64,000 nucleotides of DNA. Origin: Cristatella mucedo (taxonomy: Eukaryota; Bryozoa; Phylactolaemata; Cristatellidae). Of this stretch, positions 43,546 through 53,229 are shown piece by piece. The notes under the pieces were generated by a model. That model did no database searches and was not told where the DNA came from. It saw only the letters and a list, made by a program, of their open reading frames with translations. The stretch lies in the NCBI GenBank assembly GCA_009760855.2, contig WPIO01000066.1, forward strand, positions 1,917,001-1,981,000, read 5' to 3'. The translations under genes and the position numbers were made by a program. The first letter of the stretch is position 1. Every line of letters starts with the position of its first letter.

Positions 43546-43593
43546 CCCGATTAGCCCCCAGATTAGCCCCAGATTACCCCCAGATTAGCCCCC
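43546..43593 (+). repeat. AGATTAGCCCCC short tandem repeat
   Basis: About four imperfect 12-bp units. Confidence 0.8.
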
Positions 43594-43656
43594 ACCGCTG
43601 CCTGCAGTTCGATGCTCCACACACCTGACCACTCGCACCTGTGGCAGATTCTCCAT

Positions 43657-43828
43657 AAAAATCCTAGCTGATTTAACAGCCTCTTTTTGTATAGCGACAG
43701 AAGAGCCTTTACTGCCATCGCCACCGCTTGCAGTGGCGATAAACGATCGTCCACCGCAGGAATCGAACCCCCGACCACGGGACCGAGGTCATGAAAGCAA
43801 CCGCCTTACCTAGTGTGCCATCACGGCT
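43657..43828 (-). mobile_element. SINE-beta
   Basis: Reverse-complement full copy (TAGCTGATTTAACAGCCTC, CCGCTTGCAGTGGCGATAAA, antisense B-box GGAATCGAACCCCCG, end GCCATCACGGCT). Confidence 0.85.
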
Positions 43829-44244
43829 AGGGGTCTCTTGCATCCAGTCATTAGCTGTTGGCAATACTTGAGATGTCGTAGCCATTTGAATCAGCTATCC
43901 ACGTGGTACTTGAAAGCTCTGAGCGTTTTAAGTTCAAGAGCTGGCCGAGGCCGCTAATGCTGGCGAGTGGCATTGCTATCTTTTGACTGTTTTTGATTCA
44001 GTTGCTAGTCTCGGCATGATGTGAGTGCTACTCACCATGATAACAGGCGATTTCTGCCTCCGCTTGTGCTGCGCACCGATGCATGCATTTTCGTATATCC
44101 AAAGCGTCTCCATTTCCTTATGGGGATTTTCATAATAAGTTTCAATCATCCTCATTTCAAGGGGACAAATGAAGTTCAGGGCTCGAGGTCACAACTGGAT
44201 AGTGCAGAGCTGCAGCCGCAGCGCCTTACTCTCTCCCTTTGCAG

Positions 44245-44367
44245 AGAGCGAGTCACCCTCAGCGACCTCCGCGTCCCCGGCGGGCGCTAGCTCTTCTGAG
44301 GAGAGCCCTTGCCAACAGCTCGAGCACGAAAGCGCCGAAAGCTGAAACTTCAGTTCTACCGTGCGAG
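44245..44367 (+). CDS. Exon-1-like segment, copy D
   Basis: 41 codons, acceptor CTCCCTTTGCAG and donor GAG/GTTCGT. Starts RASHPQRPPRPRRALALLRR, then diverges from copy C (ANSSSTKAPKAETSV) but again ends PCE. Same length as C and fully open. Its exon 2 is lost, so this copy is probably dead or spliced onward. Confidence 0.35.
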
Positions 44368-44595
44368 GTTCGTGCGGTGCAGCTTAGCGTGGGGTCGGTT
44401 AAATGTTAGTCGGTTAAATGTTAGTTAGTTATTTTCACTTTGTGTCGTCTAAGGAAAGCAGCCTCTGTTGAGTAGTGAACGTGCAACCGTGAAGGAAATC
44501 AAATCGAGTTGATAGCGGCAACTGCATCGCTAGTGCTCCGCGTCAGTGTGAGCCCATTTTCGGGGCGTTTCCTAGCCGCACAGTGAATCTGAGCT

Positions 44596-45055
44596 AATAA
44601 TAATAATAATATAATAATAATGTACTTGATGAAGTGCCCTCAAAGAACTCAATCTCATCCTAGGCACTTTACATTTGCTGCACAGAGAAGTAAGATTGAA
44701 TGATGAGTAATATCATGCTTGATAAACAAATAAAATGAATAACATGGTTAGGGGTGACATGCACAGGGTCAGCATGCACAGTGTCAGCATGCATAAGCAC
44801 ATGAAGGACGAATCACAGGGACCCACTAAATGCTGTCCTAAATAGGTGTGTTTTTAAATTCCTTTTAAATGTGGTCAGGTCAGGGAATGTTCTGACGCAG
44901 GTTGGGAGGGAGTTCCAGGCTTTGGGGCATACGAACTAAATGCACGGTCTCCAAAGGATTTAAGGTTTGTACGAGGTATTTGTAGACTGTTGAATTCCGA
45001 AAAGTGGGTGCTACGATGCTTGGCCTGATGGGGGAGTACGTCGGAGAGATAGGCT
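44596..45055 (-). mobile_element. CRL-A LINE 3' end inserted in the intron of copy D
   Basis: AAT tail, antisense hairpin, 3' UTR and ORF end; 5' truncation near 45055 (GAGATAGGCTGG). Before it GTGAATCTGAGCT, after it CTTGCAAAGACGG, matching GTGAATCTGAGCTGGCTCAG of copy B. Confidence 0.8.
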
Positions 45056-45164
45056 GGCTTGCAAAGACGGACGCCTCATTCATTTAGCAGCTAAGCTCAG
45101 CCACATCCAAGCGTCGCGGCGACTCTTACGCTAGCTATCGCTCTATCATCGCCAATCCATCAAG

Positions 45165-45189
45165 GCCGCCATCGGCTCTACGATGTCGC
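45165..45189 (+). pseudogene. Exon-2 remnant, copy D
   Basis: Only the first eight codons (AAIGSTMS) match exon 2 of the other copies. The sequence then departs, and the preceding bases are CAAG rather than a good acceptor. Confidence 0.35.
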
Positions 45190-45324
45190 GGCCTCTCTTA
45201 TACCGCGGTAAAGGTGTTAGAAATAACAAATGGGGCACCAGCATGGCGGCGTCAGGGTGGAAGAGGCCGTTGCTGCAGCACTCAATAGGAGTGGCTGCGG
45301 CCTCGGGTGGGTGAGCCCTAATCC

Positions 45325-45655
45325 CTATGCGTGGGCGTGTCATCGCCGTCACGTGGTTCCGCCCCCAGCGAAGTTCCGTCTGCCCAACTGGAACGCTCCT
45401 TGCCGGCATGTGACGCGTTCCTTGCCGCAATTCACTTTCTGCCTGTGCGTTGGCCTGTACCCTCGCTATCCACTCTCTTTTCTCTTAACACCACGTGCTC
45501 CGGAGCAGCACGCACGACGGCTGCTATATCATATAATACAGCCGTCGTCGACAACGTAACGACTCGCGCCGCTTGTGGGGGCTTCGCTCTTCGTCGTCGC
45601 GCCGCCAACGCGCGCCCACGAGCGCTTACATATGCACCAACAGTCACCGTAACAA
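45325..45655 (+). repeat. Repeat R
   Basis: Best-matching partner of the 4.6-kb copy. The hairpin arms ACGACGGCTG (45514-45523) and CAGCCGTCGT (45539-45548) are perfectly conserved, with TGCTCCGGAGCA just before. Confidence 0.75.
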
Positions 45656-46189
45656 ATATCGTCGCCTCCATGCGATCAACTCGTGACTGCCGATTTCGGG
45701 TCGAATTAAGAACTGTACTAAGCGCTCTAGTTTTTGCTTGCATGTAGATCTTGACCCCTTATCTAATCAATCCTCGGCGCTAGATGGAAATCCTAAACTT
45801 TAGTTAAATCCTAAGCTTTAACTAAAGCCCTGGTTGCCTTATTCATTCACTGAGACCCTGCTCGTGGCCGATGCTTGCGCTCTACACGCACGCCAACCTA
45901 ATTCGCTTTCACAAGGCTTAGCTAACTCGATGCCGTTACTTGCTTCCTTCTGGTATCATCCTTCACGGTGTGTGCGACTGTTACACTCAGGTAGGAGACT
46001 GCACCGTAATCCGACAATGCAACTGATTAGCCACGACCGCAGCGCACAATTTCAAGCTGGCAGTAACCCACCTGTGCATACTATAGAATTTCACCACCAG
46101 TTCTTTGCGTGCTATCTAAATTAGCGTGCGATATTTCTCATATTATCGTCGTATCGTTGAGGCTGCTCACGTGGAGCTCGGTATATGGG

Positions 46190-47633
46190 TAATAATAATA
46201 ATAATAATAATATTGCACTTGATAAAGCGCCCTCAGAAAACTTAATCTCTTTCTAGGCGCTTTACATTTGCTGCAAAGTGATACGCAATAGAATAGCAAG
46301 TAAAATCATGCTTGAAAGACAAACAAAATGAATAACATGGTTAGGGGTTACATGCACTGGGTCAGCATGCAAATGTGGTTAGTGGCAGCATGCACAGTGT
46401 CAGCACGCATAAGCACATCGAGGACGAATCACAAGGACCCACTAAATGCTGTCCTAAATAGGTGTGTTTTTAAGTTTCTTTTAAATGTGGTCAGGTCAGG
46501 GGATGTTCTGATGCAGGTCGGGAGGGAGTTCCAGGCTGTGGGAGCATACGAGCTAAATGTACGGTCTCCAAAGGATTTAAGGTTTGTACGAGGTATTTCT
46601 AGACTGTTGGATTCCGAAAAGCGAGTGGTACGATGCTTTGCCTGATGGGGTAGTATATCTGAAAGATAGGCTGGAGCCATAGAATGAAGAGACCTAAAAG
46701 TGAGCGACAAAACGTTGAAGTCAATCCGTTGCTTGACTGGTAACCAGTGCAGGTCGGCGAGAAGTGGAGTAATGTGGCAACTGCGACGCTCACGACAGAC
46801 AAGCCTAGCTGCAGAGTTTTGCACCAGCTGCAATCGCCTGATCGCACATGCTGGTAGGCCAGTAAGCAGTGAGTTGCAGAAGTCGAGACGAGATGTCACG
46901 AATGCATGGACCAACTTGGACGTGGTATCCTTATCTAAACAAGCCCTAATTTTAGCAATGTTATGAAGCTGAAAATAGGCTGATTTGACTGTGGAGCTGA
47001 TGTGGTCGTCTAACGAGAGGTCGCTTTGGAATATGACACCTAGATTTCGAGCTGATGCAACTGGAGATATGCTGGCAGAGCCAATTTTGAAAGTCAGCCT
47101 TTCCAATTTCTGAATAACACTTGGTTTGCCCATAACTAGTAAGTTAGTTTTATCATCGTTTAGTTTTAGAAAATTTGCTGCCATCCATGATCGGATGTCA
47201 TCAATGCATGCAGCAAGTGAGTTGAGAGAATTTGAGGTGCTCGAAGGCTGGGAGGGATCAAAGCAAAGGTACAACTGAGTGTCATCCGCATAGAAGTGAA
47301 AGCCTAGATTGTGCTTGGCAATCACATCAGCGAGAGGGAGAGTATAAACGGTGAAAAGGACCGGACCTAGCACAGAGCCCTGAGGTACTCCATATTTTAG
47401 AGGTACTTCAGATGATCTTTGTCCATTCACGTCAACACTCTGGAGTCTCCCACTGAGATAGGACCTGAACCACTGCAGAGCAGTGCCAGTGATGCCCAGG
47501 CGAGATGAGAGGCGCTCTAGAAGTACTTTGTGATCGATGGTATCAAAAGCTGCCGAAAGATCGAGCAAAACAAGAAGAGACACTCTACCCATGTCTGCAT
47601 TCCTAAGTCGGTCGTTGTATACCCGGGTACCAG
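46190..47633 (-). mobile_element. CRL-A LINE, young, with intact RT-to-C-terminus ORF
   Basis: The uninterrupted minus frame 47727-46429 (432 codons) covers palm to C-terminus: LLDLSAAFDTIDHKVLLERL, GVPQGSVLGPVLFTVYTLPL, FHFYADDTQLYL (catalytic DD intact), KLNDDKTNLLVMGKPSVIQK, HWLPVKQRI. The endonuclease and RT fingers are missing through 5' truncation at about 47633. The first 34 codons of the frame (from the ATG at 47727) are not LINE but antisense unit-E sequence read in frame by chance. Tail of eight AAT repeats. Nearly identical to 58310-59750. Probably unable to move by itself. Confidence 0.9.
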
Positions 47634-48142
47634 CTAAAGCCAAGAGCTGGTCGAGACGCTTGCCTAGGCGTGCGTGCTCTATTGCTGTTTCGTACTCATT
47701 AGCGCTTCTTTTCCTAAGCCTCCACATAAAGTGAATGCTACTAACTTTACAGCAGGTAATTATCGCGGTCAGCTCGTGCTGTACAGTTACGCTGCAGGAC
47801 TCTGCCTACCCAAAATGTCTCTGCTTCTGCTAAGGTTTTTTTCTTTTACCTCACATTTCAAGAGAAAAACGACATCTAAGGGACATCTAACGTTGGGGCT
47901 ACGTATAAGTGACAGTGCGTGTTAAGTGACTCGCGAAATCGTCCCTCGCGATCCGAGCGTCACAAGCCAGACGCCACCCACGTCGCCAGCCTGTCCTTTT
48001 CAACTGTGGCTACGACGAGAATCGCTATATCGATATTTGCGTGCACCATATACAAGGCGATTCACAATGGCCGCCGGTGCAGGCACGAAGCGCAGGCACG
48101 CAGCCGTTCAAGCCGCGGCTCCGTCTCTCTTATGCGTTGCAG

Positions 48143-48253
48143 GTAGCGCGTGACCTGCCGCGACCTCCCAGTCCCGGACGCGTGCCAGCTCCAATCGGCG
48201 ACGGCTTGCACGCCAAAGTGCAGATCGAAGCTTCAGAATCGAGCAACAACAAA
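48143..48253 (+). CDS. Exon-1-like segment, copy E
   Basis: 37 codons after GCGTTGCAG and before AAA/GTTAGT: VARDLPRPPSPGRVPAPIGD, ending SSNNK. It is 9-12 bp shorter than the others, again a multiple of three. An ATG at 48067 (CACAATGGCC) lies just upstream, but in a frame that does not enter this segment. Confidence 0.4.
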
Positions 48254-48421
48254 GTTAGTAGCTTGAAGCCGACGTATGGATCGATGAATATGGCGCTCAC
48301 CTTCTGCCGCCCCAAGAAAGCGAAACCAGAGGCCGCTGCATCGCGGTGACGTCAGCTTCCGCGTGCGACCGCGTCGCGGCAGCGGTGGCTCTCACGCGAC
48401 GCCGTCATTGTGTGTGTGTAG

Positions 48422-48598
48422 GGCCTCGCTCGCTCCGCTACCGCCGACTCTACGACGGTAGCCGCAGCCTCGGCGACAGACACGGCTAGCCGCCGCCACG
48501 ACGGTAGCCACGCCCCGGCGGTCGGCACGAGCCGCCGCAAGCGAAATGTCTTTAGGCGTTTCCTGACGGCGTGCTTTGCACCAAAGGAGGAAGACTGA
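48422..48598 (+). CDS. Exon-2-like terminal segment with stop, copy E
   Basis: 58 codons plus TGA after TGTGTGTGTAG, in phase with exon 1. Begins GLARSATADSTTVAAASATD (compare VAIASAMSATPTG of copy B) and ends in a cationic, hydrophobic tail including SRRKRNVFRRFLTACFAPKE. The flank CTTCTGCCGCCCCAAGAAAG in the intron matches CTTTCTGCGGTCCAAG of other copies. No known domain. Confidence 0.4.
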   Translation, partial: GLARSATADSTTVAAASATDTASRRHDGSHAPAVGTSRRKRNVFRRFLTACFAPKEED

Positions 48599-49020
48599 CG
48601 ACACAATATCACATCCACGTAAGTGAACTAAGGCTCCGCTTGTGCATTAGGAATTGCAGATGCGGTGCGACTTTGGCCTGCTATAATTCCATTTGAAAGA
48701 GTTAGAAGGCTCTAAAGTAAACATACTTTAATAGGCACAAATTAGATGAGCACAGTATGTAAATATAGAACAGATAGCGTAGATTTGGAACGCATTAAAA
48801 CACTCTCAATAGATGTTTAAATGGAAATCCTTTGCATTGTTCGGCTTGCTACATGAAATGCGATCTATTGTGGGCCGATAATCAGCCAATGCGATCTATT
48901 GTGGGCGGGTCGCCAGGAAGGCTCAGCACACAACTTATAAACCGTAGCATGTAAATCTTGACCAAATCTCTTACTGTCATTTGACCTTGATCTTGAATAT
49001 AGACCCGATCTACTGCCGCT
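48599..49020. other. Unassigned stretch
   Basis: AT-rich sequence with the motif CAATGCGATCTATTGTGGGC almost repeated twice near 48860-48907. No gene is seen. Confidence 0.3.
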
Positions 49021-49068
49021 TCTACTGTGGCCGGCCAGCATCTCGCTAGCACGTGCGGTTTACGCCTG

Positions 49069-49099
49069 AATACCTGTTTGCATGTCGCAAACAGGTATT
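49069..49099. repeat. Perfect 13-bp hairpin
   Basis: AATACCTGTTTGC (49069-49081), 5-base loop, GCAAACAGGTATT (49087-49099). Confidence 0.9.
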
Positions 49100-49196
49100 G
49101 TGGTTTAGCGACACGTGCGCTACTAGATTGCACAGCTTGGCTTATTTTTTATTTGCTCTATGCCCGTCTTCTCGCTCTCGAAATTGCGTGTGCCCC

Positions 49197-49281
49197 CAAA
49201 CAGGCACCGCGTCACGAGCAGGGCTCGCCGGCGCGGCGCGATGAAAACTACATGCACTCCCGCCGGCGCGGTGCCTGTTTG
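49197..49281. repeat. 15-bp inverted repeat
   Basis: CAAACAGGCACCGCG (49197-49211) and CGCGGTGCCTGTTTG (49267-49281) flank a 55-bp GC-rich loop. The arms share ACAGG with the hairpin 100 bp upstream. Confidence 0.9.
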
Positions 49282-49739
49282 CAAGTTACTTGCGCTCCGT
49301 GCAGGAACAGTGCTGTCAACCTTTGGCGCTCTGGACGCTACCATTTCTACTACAAGATAACGTGCGCTCTGAGTCAGCGCACGCTCACGACGTCAGGTTC
49401 GCTCTACGACAACGCCACCACGCTCTTGAACATTCTTTCGCACAATGCCGGCACTGCGATCACGATGTCACGTGCACTCTATGCCGGCATTGCCCATTTC
49501 ACGTTTCGAGCTTTCTACACCGGCTACCGGCATTCGATGACACGTGACTAAAGAACGTGCCGTTTCCATGACACGTGCGCTCTGCTCCAGGGCAGTGCTC
49601 TTGATGTCACGTGAGCTCGACATAAGTCCGCAGCATTCTCAGTCTAGCTGCGCTTATTGCGGGAAAGACAGAGTCACTGCCCTCTAAGTCGGACCTGTTC
49701 TGTCGACGTCAGCTGCTGGAGACGTCCGCCAAAAAGCCG

Positions 49740-52050
49740 GCTGTGTCAACCATAGAAGCGGCAGCATCCACCAAACAGGCAGCGGCGTTTACCATCAAGG
49801 CGGCGGCATCCGCCAGAGAGACGGCTGTGTCTACCACAGAATCGGCGGCGTCCGCTAAAGAGGCGGCGGCGTCTACCAGAAAGGCGGCTGTGTCTACCAC
49901 AGAATCGGCGGCGTTCGCCAAACAGGCGGCGGCGTCTGCCAGAGAGACAGTTGTGTCTACCACAGAATCGGCGGCGTTCGCCAAAGCTGTGACGGCGTCT
50001 ACCAGGAGACAGTTGTGTCTACCACAGAAGCGGCGGCGTTCGCAAGAGAGGCGGCGGTGTTCACCGGAGAGGCGGTGGCGTCCTCAAGACAGAGGGCTGT
50101 GTCTACCACAGAATCGGTGGCATTCACCGGAGAGGCGGCGGCGTCTGCCAGAGAGACGGCTGTGTCTACCACAGAATCGGTGGCGTCCGCTATAGAGACG
50201 GCGGCGTCTACCAGGAAGGCGGCTATGTCTACCACAGAATCGGCGGCGTTCGCCAAAGAGGCGGTGGCGTCAGCGGGAGATACGGCTGTGTCTACCGCAG
50301 AATCAGTGGCGTTCGCCAAAGCGGCCGCGGCGTCTCCCAGACCGGCGGCGGCGTCCGCCAGAGAGGCGGCTGTGTCTACCACAGAATCGGCGGCGTTCAC
50401 CAGACAGGCGGCGGCGTGTGGAAGAGAGAGATGGCTGTGTCTACCACAGAATCGGCAGCGTTCACCAAAGAGGCGGCGGCGTCTACCAGAGAGACAGTTG
50501 TGTCTACCACAGAAGAAGCGGCGTTCGCAAGAGAGATGGCGGCGTCTACCGGAGAGGCGGCGGAGTCCGAAAGAGAGATGGCTGTGTCTACCACAGAATC
50601 GGTGGTGTTCGCAAGAGAGACGGCTGTGTCTGCCACAGAATCGGTGGCGTTCACCAAAGAGGTGGTGACGTCTGCCAGAGAGACGGCTGTGTCTACCACA
50701 GAATCGGCGGCGTCCACTATAGAGGCGGCGGCGTATACCGGAAAGGCGGCGGTGTAATCCAGAAAGGCGGCTGTGTCTACCAGTGAGACGGCGGCGTTCT
50801 CAAGAGAGTCGGCTGTGTCTACCACAGAATCGGCGGCGTTCACCAGAAAGGCGGCGGCGTCTGCCAGAGAGACGGCTGTGTCTACCACAGAATCGACGGC
50901 GTCCACTATAGAGGCGGCGGCGTGTACCAGAAAGGCGGCGGTGTAATCCAGAAAGGCGGCTGTGTCTACCAGAGAAGCGATGGCGTTCGCAAGAGAGGCG
51001 TAGGCATTCTCCAAACAGGCGGGGGCGTCTACCAGACAGGCGGCGGCGTCTGCCAGAGAGAGAAGGCTGGGTATACCACAAAATTAGCTGCATCCGCTGT
51101 AGAGGCGGCGGCGCCTACCAGATAGGCGGGAGGCGTCCTCCAGAGAGACGGCTGTGTCTACCACAGAATCGGCGGCGTTCGCCAAAGTGGTTTCGGCGTC
51201 TACCAGAAAGGCGGTGCGGCGGCGTCCATCAGAGATGCTGCGGCGTCCACAAGAGAGACGGCTGTGTCTACCACAGAATCGGCAGCGCTCGCCAAAGAGG
51301 CGGCGACGTCTACCAGAGAGGCGCCGTCCTCAAGAAAGACGGCTGTGTCTACCACAGAAGCGGCGCTGTTCGCAAGAGAACTGGGTAGTGTCTACAACAG
51401 AAGCGGTGGCGTTCGCCAGAGAGTCGGCGGCGTTTACCAGAAAAGCGGCGGCATCCGCAAGAGAGACGGCTGAGTCTACCACAAAATCGGCGGCGTCCGC
51501 TGTAGAGGCGGCGGCGTCTACCAGAAGGGCGGCGGCGTCTTCCAGAGAGACAGTTGTGTATACCACAGAAGCAGCGGCGTTCGCAAGAGAGGTGGTGGCG
51601 TTCACCAGCGAGGCGGCGGCGGCCGCAAGAGAAACGGTTAAATTTGCCAAAGAATCGGCGGCGTCCGCTATAGAGGCGGTGGTGTCTACCAGAAAGGCGG
51701 CGGCTTCCTCCAGAAAGGCGGCTGTGTCTACCATAGAATCGGTGGCGTTCGCAAGAGAGGCGGCGGCGTTCACCAGAGAGGCGGCGGCGTCCGAAAGAGA
51801 GACGGCTGTGTCTACCACAGAATCGACGGCATTCGCCAGTGAGGTGGCGGAGTCCACCAGAGGCGCGGCGGCGTCCACCAGAGAGGGGGCTGCGTCTACG
51901 ACAGAAGCGGCGGCGTTGGCAAGAGAGGCGGCGGCGTCCGCCAGAGTGACGGCTGTGTCTTCCACGTTATCGCGGCGTCCACCGATGAAGCGGCGGCATC
52001 TACCACAGAAGCAGCGGCGTTCGCCAAAGAAGGCGGCGGCGACCATAGAG
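49740..52050 (+). repeat. 21-bp-unit minisatellite with heptapeptide periodicity
   Basis: About 110 diverged 21-bp units. Three alternate often, giving a 63-bp higher-order unit translating as AAASARE, TAVSTTE, SAAFAKE in one plus frame. The other plus frames read RRLPERR- and GGVYQRD-type heptads, and minus frames read SLADAAA-, SVVDTAV-type heptads. Long frames exist on both strands (up to 270 codons minus at 51330-52142; plus frames at 49743-50195, 50015-50668, 50416-50757, 51154-52227), because a stop-free 21-mer is open everywhere. The plus frame is shifted near 50007, 50420, 50750 and several places in 51200-51390, so one continuous protein is not encoded. Either a noncoding satellite or a decayed repeat protein. 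Confidence 0.9.
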
Positions 52051-52944
52051 TTACCAGCAGGGGTAGAGACAGCTCTGGTGGCCAACGGATCGGCGAATCC
52101 GATGCAAACGACCCGGCGCAAGGATTGCCGAGTCCAAGCCACGTGCCGCTGGGCTACGAAGCAGCTCGGGTCAGAGAAGCTTCACGAAGGCCATCGAGTC
52201 AAACGACTGCCTCGGCGCCGCCGTTGATTTGCGAGGCAGTCGTTTGGGAGACCATGATCGAGGCCTCTGCCAGACGGCCGACTCGTGAGGTGACACCAGG
52301 CGCGGTCCGGAAGACGACCGCTGACAATAACGAGACAGCGGTCGGCGTTGTGGGCGGATGACGCCTGATGCCCCGTGCAGTGGCAGAGACTACTCCAGCA
52401 GCAGAGACTGGCACCGCATTGGAGACTGGTGGCGCGGCGGAATGATGTTGGGCTCGGCGATTCGGCAAAGCTGGTGCCATACATTGCCTGCAAATTAGTA
52501 AGGGCTTTGCTATCACCTGCTTCCTCCGAGCGGCCGTTACCTAGCCACGGGCTAGATGAGAAGGCAGTAGTAGCCTGCCTGCTTAAAAGCACTGCGTGTA
52601 CTATTATTTCGCTGTTGTGATGTCATGCTTTGTTGTCGCCCCATTTTATTTGCGATATCGAGATCAAGTGCGAATGTGGCTAATTTGCGGCATTTGTAGT
52701 TAATGGGTCAATGGCATTTATTGCATTGTTATTCCCACTGCGGCCAGTTTATGGCCTAGAGTTATTTATGGCCCCACCAGAGATTGTGCCGATATCGTTT
52801 GTTAATCGGCCGTTGTGATTTATGGGAGTGAGTGCTAAGTGAAGGTCTGCAGAAGCCCGTCGGTTAAGTCGTGGACGTTTGGTAGAGCGGTGGTGTACTA
52901 GCGGTGGTGTACTGGCGATGGATGATGCGGCTTCCGTCCGTGTG
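52051..52944. other. Unassigned stretch downstream of the minisatellite
   Basis: The last plus frame of the array continues out of the repeat to 52227. A second plus frame at 52125-52361 and minus frames overlap it. No domain is recognised. 52640-52944 looks like ordinary noncoding sequence. Confidence 0.3.
52200..52246. repeat. Perfect 15-bp hairpin
   Basis: CAAACGACTGCCTCG (52200-52214) and CGAGGCAGTCGTTTG (52232-52246) with a 17-base loop. Confidence 0.9.
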
Positions 52945-52950
52945 AATAAA
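52945..52950 (+). terminator. Possible polyadenylation signal
   Basis: AATAAA followed about 20-30 bases later by a G/T-rich stretch (GTGTTCTGCGTTGTGCC). It would suit the 3' end of a plus-strand transcript covering the minisatellite. AATAAA alone is weak evidence. Confidence 0.3.
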
Positions 52951-53229
52951 CTTCTTTGAACCCGCTTCAGTGTTCTGCGTTGTGCCGCGTGCCTGCTGCT
53001 TGAAAAACGTCCAACTACAACGTCTAGTATGCCCTACGCCAGCACTGTGCATTTGAGGTCACGTGCTCTCAAGGCTGGAAAAAAGCATTCGAAGTCGCGA
53101 ACTCTTCATCAATCCGGCTTCGTGAATTCGACGCCGCGTGTGCCGTACAGCGGCAATGTGCATTTGACATCAGGTTCGCTTAACTCCGGTAGCCCACTTT
53201 CGACCTCGCGTGGGGTATCCACAGGAAAT

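Larger units (their letters stand above)
43140..45740 (+). repeat. Tandem unit D of the exon-cassette array
   Basis: Aligns with unit C from the shared GTGATATTCCAG start through the 200 bp upstream of exon 1 and the exon itself. A CRL-A insertion (44596-45055) splits its intron and exon 2 is destroyed. Confidence 0.7.
45745..48600 (+). repeat. Tandem unit E of the exon-cassette array
   Basis: 45745-45870 resembles the unit segment seen near 33680 and 35095 (TAGATGGAAATCCTAA). 47634-47960 aligns with the upstream region of copies C and D (AAGAGCTGG, GAATGCTACTAAC, CCTCACATTTCAAGAGAAA). A young CRL-A copy splits it. Confidence 0.6.
49021..49640. promoter_or_regulatory. CACGTG (E-box) cluster with hairpins
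   Basis: Six CACGTG palindromes at 49050, 49112, 49469, 49541, 49572 and 49608, mostly inside a degenerate TGACACGTGCGCTCT motif. CACGTG is the bHLH/E-box site, but the motif could equally be a degraded tandem repeat. Regulatory function is inference only. Confidence 0.35.

Noticed and set aside
46429-47727. Host-gene domain fused to the CRL-A RT at its N-terminus
   Set aside because: The extra 34 codons align with antisense sequence of array units C and D, so they are flanking DNA, not a captured domain.
49740-52050. CRISPR array
   Set aside because: The repeats are contiguous 21-bp units without unique spacers, in an animal-type genome.
51330-52142. 270-codon minus frame with SLADAAA heptads as a possible LEA-like or coiled-coil protein
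   Set aside because: The 21-bp unit is open in most frames on both strands, and the frame on either strand is shifted repeatedly across the array; only periodicity supports it.
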